Assembly (NCBI GenBank): GCA_019415705.1
Contig: DXYS01000086.1
Coordinates: 1-61,457, forward strand
Source: Bacteroidales bacterium
GTDB taxonomy: Bacteria; Bacteroidota; Bacteroidia; Bacteroidales; Muribaculaceae
Direction of reading: 5' to 3'
DNA: 61,457 nt
Shown: piece by piece, positions 26,084-33,375 of the stretch
Layout of the letters: every line of letters begins with the position of its first letter
Position numbering within the stretch: position 1 is the first letter of the stretch
Notes under the pieces: generated by a model
Databases searched by the model: none
What the model saw: the letters and a program-made list of their open reading frames with translations, nothing else
Told to the model about the DNA's origin: nothing
Translations under genes and position numbers: made by a program

Positions 26084-27808
26084 ATGACAAGTAAATGGAA
26101 TTACTTATCCCATCAAAACGACAATCAGACCGAGACAGAGCTGTCAAGACGCTTTGCAAATTGCGCGCCGATAAGCGACTTGCTCCATCAACGAGGCATT
26201 AATACGCTAAGCGAGGCGGAGAAATTCTTTCACCCTTCGCTGCGTGACCTCCACGATCCTTTTCTGATGCCTGACATGGACAAGGCCGTCGACCGCCTTA
26301 ACCGTGCGATGGGAGCTAAGGAAAAAATCATGATTTATGGCGACTATGATGTCGACGGGACAACTGCTGTCGCCTTGGTCTACCGTTACCTGCAGAATTT
26401 TTATTCTGAAATAGACTATTATATCCCGACCCGCTATGACGAAGGATACGGCATCTCGTTCAAAGTCATAGATCAGGCCGCGGAACAGGGTGTAAAACTG
26501 ATAATCATACTTGATTGCGGCATAAAGGCCATCGAGGAGATAGCTTATGCACGCACAAAAGGTATCGATTTCATCATTTGCGACCACCATGTCCCCGATG
26601 ACGAGCTTCCGCCGGCTGCCGCCATTCTCAATCCTAAACTTGAGGGCTCGACTTATCCGTGTCAGCATCTTTCGGGATGCGGAGTGGGTTATAAGTTCAT
26701 GCAGGCGTTTTCTATCAGTAACTGTATCGGAACAGCCGAACTTGACAGTATGCTTGATCTTGTGGCTGTAAGCATCGCCGCCGATATTGTGCCGATGGTT
26801 GATGAAAACCGCGTGATGGCTTATGTCGGACTAAAGCGCCTCAACTCAAATCCTAACATGGGACTGCGTGCCATAATCCGTACCTGCGGACTCGGGAGCA
26901 AAGAGATTACAATCAGCGACGTCGTGTTCAAAATCGGCCCGCGTATCAATGCATCGGGCCGCATGCAGAGCGGACGTGAAGCCGTCGAGCTGCTTGTATC
27001 GCGAGACATGAAGGACGCTACACGCCGTGCAATAGCAATCGACCAATACAACAAAGACCGCAAGGAGCTTGACAAACAGATTACCGACGAAGCCAATGCT
27101 ATTCTTGAGTCGCGCGGCGAGATGCACTCGCCCAAAAAGTCGATTGTTATTTATAACAAAGACTGGCATAAAGGCATTATCGGCATTGTGGCCTCTCGTC
27201 TGACCGAGCTCTATTACAAACCATCTGTCGTACTGACTCTGGCAAACGGACTTGCAACCGGCTCGTCGCGGTCAGTGCAGGGCTTTGACGTCTATAAGGC
27301 TGTCGACTCGGCACGTGACCTGCTCGAAAATTTCGGCGGACATGCCTATGCGGTAGGTCTCTCTATGAGAGAGGAGAATATCGCCGAGTTTACACGGCGT
27401 TTCGAGGAGTATGTCGCTGCAAATATCCTGCCGGAGCAGCAGACTCCTCAGATTGACATTGATGCCGTGATCAGTTTCGGACAGATAACACCGGAGTTTG
27501 TCTCGACACTCAATCTATTCAATCCTTACGGACCGGGAAACCAAAAGCCTACGTTCTGCACCCATTGTGTTAAAGATTTCGGCACAAGCAAACTTGTAGG
27601 CAAGCAACTCGAGCACATAAAACTCGAACTTGTCGACGACACATCAGGTAAGGTTTTCAATGCGATAGCCTTTAACGCGTCACGCTATTTCGACCATATA
27701 CACGCCGGCAAAGCGTTTGACATATGCTATACGATTGAAGAGAATCGTCATCGCAATGCAGTCTCCACACTGCAGCTCCTCGTTAAGCAGATACATTTGC
27801 GCGACTGA
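26084..27808 (+). CDS. recJ: Single-stranded-DNA-specific exonuclease RecJ
   Basis: DHH-family 5'-3' ssDNA exonuclease of recombination and mismatch repair, 574 aa. Metal-binding motifs are in order: IYGDYDVDGTTAV (motif I), DCGI, DHHVPDDELP (the DHH motif) and, further on, FKIGPRINASGRM. The DHHA1 segment GIIGIVASRLTELYYKPSVV and the FGGHAYAVGLSM block follow, and the C-terminus is OB-fold-like. The length is close to that of E. coli RecJ. It is 20 bp upstream of recQ, and the two products act together: RecQ unwinds and RecJ digests the 5' strand. Confidence 0.95.
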   Translation: MTSKWNYLSHQNDNQTETELSRRFANCAPISDLLHQRGINTLSEAEKFFHPSLRDLHDPFLMPDMDKAVDRLNRAMGAKEKIMIYGDYDVDGTTAVALVYRYLQNFYSEIDYYIPTRYDEGYGISFKVIDQAAEQGVKLIIILDCGIKAIEEIAYARTKGIDFIICDHHVPDDELPPAAAILNPKLEGSTYPCQHLSGCGVGYKFMQAFSISNCIGTAELDSMLDLVAVSIAADIVPMVDENRVMAYVGLKRLNSNPNMGLRAIIRTCGLGSKEITISDVVFKIGPRINASGRMQSGREAVELLVSRDMKDATRRAIAIDQYNKDRKELDKQITDEANAILESRGEMHSPKKSIVIYNKDWHKGIIGIVASRLTELYYKPSVVLTLANGLATGSSRSVQGFDVYKAVDSARDLLENFGGHAYAVGLSMREENIAEFTRRFEEYVAANILPEQQTPQIDIDAVISFGQITPEFVSTLNLFNPYGPGNQKPTFCTHCVKDFGTSKLVGKQLEHIKLELVDDTSGKVFNAIAFNASRYFDHIHAGKAFDICYTIEENRHRNAVSTLQLLVKQIHLRD

Positions 27809-27828
27809 TTGAAGCACGGCTGACAGTA

Positions 27829-29739
27829 ATGTGTGCTCTCTCTCCACACGACATCCTCCGTCAATACTGGGGTTATGACGCTTTCAGGCCGGCACAGCTT
27901 GATATAATAGAGTCTGTGCTCGACGGCCATGACACTATCGGCCTTTTGCCGACGGGTGGGGGAAAGTCACTGACCTTTCAGGTCCCTGCGATGATATTCG
28001 ACGGACTGACACTTGTGGTCACTCCTCTCATATCGCTGATGAAAGACCAAGTCGACAATCTTTATGACCATGGCATCAAAGCGGTGTACTTTCATTCCGG
28101 TCAGACGCGCCGCGAGCAGAAGCTGAGTCTCGACCGCTGCCGCCTCGGCATATCCAAACTGGCATATGTATCCCCCGAGAAATTAAGACAGCAGTCTTTT
28201 TTAGAGGAGATAAGACAATGGCACATTTCGGCTCTTGTCGTAGACGAGGCTCACTGTATTTCACAGTGGGGCTATGATTTCAGACCGTCTTATCTTAATA
28301 TCAGGGAACTAAGACATATTTTGCCTGATAGTGTGCCTGTGCTTGCTCTGACCGCCTCGGCTACACCGGCAGTTGTCGCCGATATCGCCGAAAAGCTGGA
28401 AATGCAATCATACCGCGTCTTCAGCCGCAGTTTTGTCCGCGACAACATTAGCTATATAGTACGCCACAACGAGCATAAAGACGAAATGCTTCTAAGAGTT
28501 CTCGCCAATACGTCAGGCTCGTCTATTGTCTATGTACGCTCACGACTCCGCACGCGCGAGCTTGCCGAACTTATCAAAGCGGCCGGAATCAGTGCAGACT
28601 TTTATCATGCCGGACTTTCTCCCGAAGAGAAAAGCCAGCGTCAGGATATGTGGAAAACCGACAAAACACGTGTGATTGTCGCGACAAATGCTTTTGGCAT
28701 GGGCATCGACAAACCTGACGTGCGTGTTGTTGTCCATTATGACTTGCCGTCATCTATCGAGGAGTATTATCAGGAAGCAGGGCGTGCAGGGCGAGACGGC
28801 AGACACTCATATGCCGTCGTTCTCTGCGCCAAGAACGATAAAGCTCTTCTTACGCGGCGTCTTGCCGATTCCTTTCCTCCTAAAGATTATATATTACAGG
28901 TTTACGATAAGCTTTGTGTCTTTCTCGGGGTGACGGTCGGAGGAGGCTATAATAATGTATATGATTGTGACTTCGACAGATTTTGCATGACATTCAGCCT
29001 GAAACCCGCGCCGACACGGGCTGCTGTCGCCATACTGTCGCGGTCAGGATATATAGAATATGTGGATGAGACCATGACGCATGCTCGTGTAATCGTGCTT
29101 GTCGACCGCCGTGATTTCTATTCGCTTGAACTTGATGTAATGACTGACAGGGTACTTCAGGCTCTTTTACGGCTGTATCCCGGTCTTTTCAGCGATTACG
29201 TGACCATCAGCGAGCAACGCCTTGCATCGGCTATATCGGTCAAAGAAACAGATGTAACAAATGCGCTTGTTATACTTGCGCGGATGCATGTCATACATTA
29301 CATTCCGCGCCGCGTCACTCCTTATGTTTATTTCCCGACATCACGCGAATTATCAAAGTATCTATGCATACCGCGGGTGGTCTACGAGGAGCGTCGCGAT
29401 GATATGAAGGCGAGGCTCGAGTCAATGAAACAGTTTGCATTTGCCGAGAATCGCTGTCGTTCCCGCATAATTCTTGAATACTTCGGCGAGAAAAATGCAA
29501 AAGATTGCGGACATTGTGACTATTGCCGTTCAAATCGCAGAGGAACTGACACTAAAGATGTAGAGGCTGAAATCAAGATGCGGGTAATGGCATATCTGCG
29601 AGAAGCGGACCGACCACTGACTTTCGGGTCACTTGTCGATGCTTTTCCGACACGGAGACAGCTTGCGACTGACATCATAAGAGAGCTTGCCGACCGCGGA
29701 GTTCTGATAATCGAAGGGTCATCGGTCAAACTCCCATAG
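27829..29739 (+). CDS. recQ: ATP-dependent DNA helicase RecQ
   Basis: 3'-5' superfamily 2 helicase, 636 aa. The Q-motif region YWGYDAFRPAQLDIIESVL leads to motif I (LLPTGGGKSLTFQ), motif II (VVDEAHCISQWGYDFRPSY), a TASATP motif III and motif VI (YYQEAGRAGRDGRHS). The RecQ zinc site has four cysteines at about residues 543, 560, 563 and 566 (C-x16-C-x2-C-x2-C). I see no HRDC domain; the C-terminus is a short winged-helix-like segment. It probably shares a transcript with recJ. Downstream lies a non-coding stretch with hairpins. Confidence 0.95.
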   Translation: MCALSPHDILRQYWGYDAFRPAQLDIIESVLDGHDTIGLLPTGGGKSLTFQVPAMIFDGLTLVVTPLISLMKDQVDNLYDHGIKAVYFHSGQTRREQKLSLDRCRLGISKLAYVSPEKLRQQSFLEEIRQWHISALVVDEAHCISQWGYDFRPSYLNIRELRHILPDSVPVLALTASATPAVVADIAEKLEMQSYRVFSRSFVRDNISYIVRHNEHKDEMLLRVLANTSGSSIVYVRSRLRTRELAELIKAAGISADFYHAGLSPEEKSQRQDMWKTDKTRVIVATNAFGMGIDKPDVRVVVHYDLPSSIEEYYQEAGRAGRDGRHSYAVVLCAKNDKALLTRRLADSFPPKDYILQVYDKLCVFLGVTVGGGYNNVYDCDFDRFCMTFSLKPAPTRAAVAILSRSGYIEYVDETMTHARVIVLVDRRDFYSLELDVMTDRVLQALLRLYPGLFSDYVTISEQRLASAISVKETDVTNALVILARMHVIHYIPRRVTPYVYFPTSRELSKYLCIPRVVYEERRDDMKARLESMKQFAFAENRCRSRIILEYFGEKNAKDCGHCDYCRSNRRGTDTKDVEAEIKMRVMAYLREADRPLTFGSLVDAFPTRRQLATDIIRELADRGVLIIEGSSVKLP

Positions 29740-29773
29740 ACCAATTTATTAAGTCATATTATACATTTTAAGG

Positions 29774-29819
29774 AACTGCGCCGCGGAGATTACACTATTT
29801 AATCTCTTTTAGTGCAGTT
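29774..29819. other. Two-tier hairpin downstream of recQ
   Basis: AACTGC (29774-29779) pairs with GCAGTT (29814-29819), enclosing GAGATTA (29786-29792) paired with TAATCTC (29800-29806). There is no T tract, so it is not a standard terminator. A second stem lies at 29901-29935 (CCTTGTGAC / GTTACAAGG). Both are in the 434-bp gap between recQ and the glucosaminidase gene. Confidence 0.5.
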
Positions 29820-29963
29820 GCTAAGGGAATTACATCCTCCAATTACGTTATATTGTAGTAAATGAAGCAGTAAAAGATACGCATTCTAATTATCCCTCGT
29901 CCTTGTGACAAAGTTGTGAAACCATGGTTACAAGGCTCTCATAAATAAATAGTTGAAACGTGG

Positions 29964-29993
29964 CAGGAGACCCTCCGAAAAGAGTGTCTCCTG
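29964..29993. terminator. Terminator hairpin next to the relic gene tail
   Basis: CAGGAGAC / GTCTCCTG, 8 bp perfect, extended by GAAA/TTTC outside. It lies just past the stop codon of the minus-strand relic at 30020-30115 and probably once ended that gene. It can also stop plus-strand transcription (TTTCGTT follows). Confidence 0.55.
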
Positions 29994-30019
29994 TTTCGTT
30001 ATATCAAAACAATGGATTA

Positions 30020-30115
30020 TCAGTCGGTTACTATATCGTTACCCTCGGTAACACCGTTCTCGTTATAGGCGTCGACACGATAGTAATACTTTAGTGTAAA
30101 ACTAATGACCTGCAA
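30020..30115 (-). pseudogene. Remnant of a fibronectin type III-containing gene (C-terminal tail only)
   Basis: A minus-strand reading frame of 31 codons, without a start codon, ends in TGA at 30022-30020. Its translation contains LKYYYRVDAYNENGVTEG, which reads as the last two strands of a fibronectin type III domain, the usual ending of many secreted Bacteroidota proteins. Upstream the frame is closed by TAA at 30118-30116, and no further similarity follows. A terminator hairpin remains in place just downstream. The simplest reading is that a deletion removed the gene and left its last 90 bases and its terminator. A short chance ORF is the alternative. Confidence 0.55.
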
Positions 30116-30159
30116 TTAAAAGTGCATGATTTTTTCGCTTAAAAACGGCATAATTTTTG

Positions 30160-30167
30160 TAAGTTTG
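30160..30167 (+). promoter_or_regulatory. -7 box for the glucosaminidase lipoprotein
   Basis: TAAGTTTG, 6 nt before the ATG at 30174. No -33 box at standard spacing. The mRNA would have a leader of only a few bases. Confidence 0.45.
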
Positions 30168-30173
30168 TCGGCG

Positions 30174-30860
30174 ATGATGAATCATTTGCCATTAATAATA
30201 TCATTGCTCTTGTTGACCGGTTGTAAGTCTCCTGCCGAAGCTGTGTCAAAAGTCGAGTACCGCATTATTGAGGATGACAGACAGTCTCTGCTCGATAGCG
30301 CAATAGATTCGGAAATTGAAGCGATGAATCTCTCGAAAAACTATAATATTATTTCGGGAGAATCCGATATTGATTATGAGACGATGGCTGAATTCGTCAA
30401 GCGGTATAACAAACACTTCTCATCTGAAATCGCACGATGTTACATCGAAGTAGGCCGGTTATACGGTATAAAAGGGGATATGGCATTCTGTCAGGCTATT
30501 ATTGAGACCGGATGGTTTAAGTTTGAGGGAGGAACGGCAGTCAAAGCATCTCAGCATAATTACTGCGGTCTTGGTGTCAACAGACGCGGTGCACGCGGAG
30601 AGAACTTCGAGACTATAAGAGACGGAGTCACTGCTCATATTCAACACCTGTATGCTTATGTTTCTGAGAAATCTCTGCCCGAAGGCGAGCATCTTCTTGA
30701 CCCGCGATTTAATATGGTGAAACGAGGCTCGGCAGCGACATGGCATGACCTTAATATGCGTTGGGCTATGAATAGTTCGTATGCTGATGCGATTTTGCGC
30801 GTATACAACAAATTACTTGACTATGCCGCAAGAAACAGTCGTCCCGACCTATTCGATTGA
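30174..30860 (+). CDS. Glucosaminidase-domain lipoprotein
   Basis: Predicted lipoprotein of 228 aa. From the ATG at 30174 the N-terminus MMNHLPLIISLLLLTGC is a compact signal with lipobox LLTGC; the reading from 30126 would add 16 residues upstream of the -7 box. The region from about residue 70 to 220 is a glucosaminidase (mannosyl-glycoprotein endo-beta-N-acetylglucosaminidase/FlgJ-like) domain: a Glu in CQAIIETGWFKFEGG, then the NYCGLGVNRRG motif, DGVTAHIQHLYAYVSE, and the C-terminal TWHDLNMRWAMNSSYADAIL. It probably cuts peptidoglycan glycan strands in the periplasm. Confidence 0.87.
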   Translation: MMNHLPLIISLLLLTGCKSPAEAVSKVEYRIIEDDRQSLLDSAIDSEIEAMNLSKNYNIISGESDIDYETMAEFVKRYNKHFSSEIARCYIEVGRLYGIKGDMAFCQAIIETGWFKFEGGTAVKASQHNYCGLGVNRRGARGENFETIRDGVTAHIQHLYAYVSEKSLPEGEHLLDPRFNMVKRGSAATWHDLNMRWAMNSSYADAILRVYNKLLDYAARNSRPDLFD

Positions 30861-30955
30861 TAAGCCGGGACGACCTCGCAGAATTATATAACATTCAACC
30901 ATTACGGTCGAGTAGAACCTGCCTTTTGAATTTCTAAGGCAAGTTTTTCAGAATA

Positions 30956-31855
30956 TTAATCTTTATCGACTGACACACGAGCCGAACTGTATACATTTAA
31001 TCCTAATGCGGCAGCAATGTCTCGGATTGTATTAATGGCAGCGCACGAAACTTTATCGTCATTTACATTTGAGTCAGAGACGGCTATAGCGCCGAACCCG
31101 GGCAGCATGGCGATGATTGTTCCACATTTATTGACAACCGAGGGGAGTCCGATCTTAATCATCCACTGTTTTTTCAGATGATGCGGTCCTCCATGAGCGG
31201 CAGCGACAGCCATAACTGCCGTGCTTATTTTTCCGTCAAACGCATTTGATCCGTTGACAGGATTACGGCCGTCAGCGGCAACCGTCGCACCCATTACGGC
31301 AAGCTGCTCGGTCGTCATTGCAAGCGAACTTAGACGAGTATACACGTCGACCGCTATGTCGGTATCGTCAAAGAGGAAGTAGTCTGCCGCAGCAAGTGTA
31401 TTTGCAATATCAGCTTTCTGATTTGCTGCGACTTGCTCTTTATAGACTTTTTCGTCCATATCGGGAGCTGCGCCGCTCAGCGCGACAATATTATCATAAA
31501 GGATATTGTATTTACTGTCACTGTCATTTGTCGGCTCGACGGCACTTAACATCCTTAGACCGCGTCTGTTGAGAGGAATTTCAGGGTTTGTCTTTGACTT
31601 GCCTTTGCATCCACACTCACAGGCCTTGCAGCACGAGTTCATGCCGTCGTTATTGTCATACTTCTGCGCAAGGAGACTGACAAATATCGGGAGTCTCACC
31701 AAATCACCAATCGCAGACGCGACATCGGTTTTTCCGAGATTAATCTTGCGTCCGTCCGTCAGGACAACAGACAGTGCAAGTTTATCGTCTTTATTGCTTT
31801 CAAATGATTCTGTGACCGCTTTAGTCAACTTTGACATCGAAATAAATCTTGCCAT
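30956..31855 (-). CDS. Glutaminase-fold protein lacking the SxxK catalytic pair
   Basis: Protein of 299 aa, colinear with bacterial glutaminase (Glutaminase A, serine beta-lactamase-like fold). The best matches are DEKVYKEQ (around E140, the VYxSE region), AVDVYTRLSSLAMTTEQLAV and MGATVAADGRNPVNG (residues 171-202), then KIGLPSVV and IAMLPGFGAIAVSD (residues 234-261). The segment that should carry the nucleophile Ser and Lys (FSIQSISKVF in active enzymes) reads SAIGDLVRLPIF here, so both are replaced. The glycine-rich KSGVGGGI is also changed. Residues 75-83 carry a cysteine cluster (CCKACECGC) absent from normal glutaminases. Probably not a glutaminase any more; a binding or metal-sensing role is speculation. 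Confidence 0.75.
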   Translation of the reverse strand: MARFISMSKLTKAVTESFESNKDDKLALSVVLTDGRKINLGKTDVASAIGDLVRLPIFVSLLAQKYDNNDGMNSCCKACECGCKGKSKTNPEIPLNRRGLRMLSAVEPTNDSDSKYNILYDNIVALSGAAPDMDEKVYKEQVAANQKADIANTLAAADYFLFDDTDIAVDVYTRLSSLAMTTEQLAVMGATVAADGRNPVNGSNAFDGKISTAVMAVAAAHGGPHHLKKQWMIKIGLPSVVNKCGTIIAMLPGFGAIAVSDSNVNDDKVSCAAINTIRDIAAALGLNVYSSARVSVDKD

Positions 31856-31893
31856 ATCTTATGTATAAGTTTTAAATTTATTCTTTAAACAAA

Positions 31894-31923
31894 ACGGGTC
31901 GGCCCATAGTTGCGCCGACCCGT
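31894..31923 (-). terminator. Terminator of the DcaP-like porin gene
   Basis: Perfect 10-bp stem ACGGGTCGGC / GCCGACCCGT with a 10-nt loop; on the minus strand it is followed by TTTGTTT. Confidence 0.8.
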
Positions 31924-31943
31924 CTGATATTTAGTTTTTTTTA

Positions 31944-33239
31944 TCAGAAACTGTATTGCAGCATGGCCTCAAAACGATTGGCATTGCCATGAAACCGGTC
32001 GACATCGTTTCGACGGCCATAGACATATTCCGCTCCAATCATAAGGTCAGGGATTATATTATAGAATCCGTTAACCGCGACATACTGTGCGTATTTATAA
32101 GCGCGGGCACCTATTAACTCATTCTGATATACTCGGCTGTAACTATAATTTGCCGACATAAAGAAATCCTTTGTAAAGTTATACTGCAGACCTCCCGTCC
32201 ATGCTAACACACCGGGCGCTTTCATCTTGCCGGGAGTGTCAGAGGGTATAAGGTCATAACCAATGTCGCCGAGATCGTTGATATAATGTGCGATACCCTT
32301 GCCGTAGGCAACGTGACCGAAGAATTTTAGACCGCCGGCAATATCTGCGATTGTACTGAAGTGCGCGCCCCAGCCGGTTTCGAAACGATTCTTTCCGGCT
32401 ATAAGATCGCGATAGCTCAACTCTCGCAGTATACCCGACAATCTTATGTGATTACCTGATTTCCAGCTATACTGCACATAGACGGGTATGTCCGGGAAAC
32501 GTTGTGATATTTTTTCGGCATCCCCGGCCGTGATTGTATAATCGGCCTTGGGAAACTCAGCCGAGACAGCTGCCGACAGACCATGCCATGAAGATGTCTT
32601 GTATTGGAACAGCATGTTCTTTGCGTCTATCTGTCCTGACGGTCCCTGAGTGTCGATGGTCGGAGCCTGACTTTCACCGTCGGCGAATGTCGAACGGGCA
32701 AGACCAGCAGTCAGATGTCCGACGCTGACATAAGCCTGCTTGAGTTTCAAACCATAACCGCCATCATCTCCGGTAAAGTTTGTCTGAACATAGACGATAA
32801 TTCGGCCAAGTTTTGAATTCTTAGTGACCAATTTCAAGAATATGGTCGAGTGTGATGCGTCTGCTCCAAAACGGTTGCGCAACGCCGGATCAGACGGCAC
32901 AGGAATGGCATTAGTCACAAAGCCGTTATCGTCAATCGCTCCGTCGAAGTCGTAGCTTGCAACACCTTTGACATAACCGCCGATACCGAGAGCAACTTTA
33001 CCTTCGCGATCGAGAAAGAGAAAGCGAGGTGCGCTCGGGTCATCAAAAGACATACCCTCGCGAGAGTAAAGCACCGCAATATGCTCATTATTCTCTCCCG
33101 GATTACCTGTAAGTATTATAGCTCGCTGGGGTACGCCGATTGAATCATTTTCGTATGAAGCTTGTGCTGCAATACGGCCGGGAATAGCCGTTATAGCAAG
33201 CGCGGCTATGGCAGGAAGACTGATTTTGATAGCTTTCAT
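31944..33239 (-). CDS. Outer membrane porin, DcaP-like
   Basis: Beta-barrel of 431 aa with signal peptide (from the ATG at 33239: KAIKISLPAIAALAITAIP, cleaved near IAAQA). The mature part opens with a short linker and then FLFLDREGKVALGIGGYVKG with ASYDFDG, the start of DcaP-type trimeric porins, followed by alternating strands and the terminal phenylalanine LQYSF. DcaP porins pass small anionic solutes such as dicarboxylates. An ATG four codons earlier (33251) is possible but starts before the natural signal peptide. It is closed by its own terminator. Confidence 0.8.
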   Translation of the reverse strand: MKAIKISLPAIAALAITAIPGRIAAQASYENDSIGVPQRAIILTGNPGENNEHIAVLYSREGMSFDDPSAPRFLFLDREGKVALGIGGYVKGVASYDFDGAIDDNGFVTNAIPVPSDPALRNRFGADASHSTIFLKLVTKNSKLGRIIVYVQTNFTGDDGGYGLKLKQAYVSVGHLTAGLARSTFADGESQAPTIDTQGPSGQIDAKNMLFQYKTSSWHGLSAAVSAEFPKADYTITAGDAEKISQRFPDIPVYVQYSWKSGNHIRLSGILRELSYRDLIAGKNRFETGWGAHFSTIADIAGGLKFFGHVAYGKGIAHYINDLGDIGYDLIPSDTPGKMKAPGVLAWTGGLQYNFTKDFFMSANYSYSRVYQNELIGARAYKYAQYVAVNGFYNIIPDLMIGAEYVYGRRNDVDRFHGNANRFEAMLQYSF

Positions 33240-33313
33240 TGTTATAAGCATTTTTGTGAAAATTATGATATTATAACAACCTTTCGACCGTACTTGTTCT
33301 TTGTTTTAAACAA

Positions 33314-33343
33314 AAGGGGCCGCGTCACGTGACGCGGCCCCTT
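33314..33343 (-). terminator. Terminator of the M16 peptidase gene (30-bp perfect palindrome)
   Basis: AAGGGGCCGCGTCAC is followed directly by its exact reverse complement; on the minus strand TTTTGTTTAAA follows. A very stable hairpin. Confidence 0.85.
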
Positions 33344-33375
33344 AATCACAGAATAATTATATAATCTACGGATGC

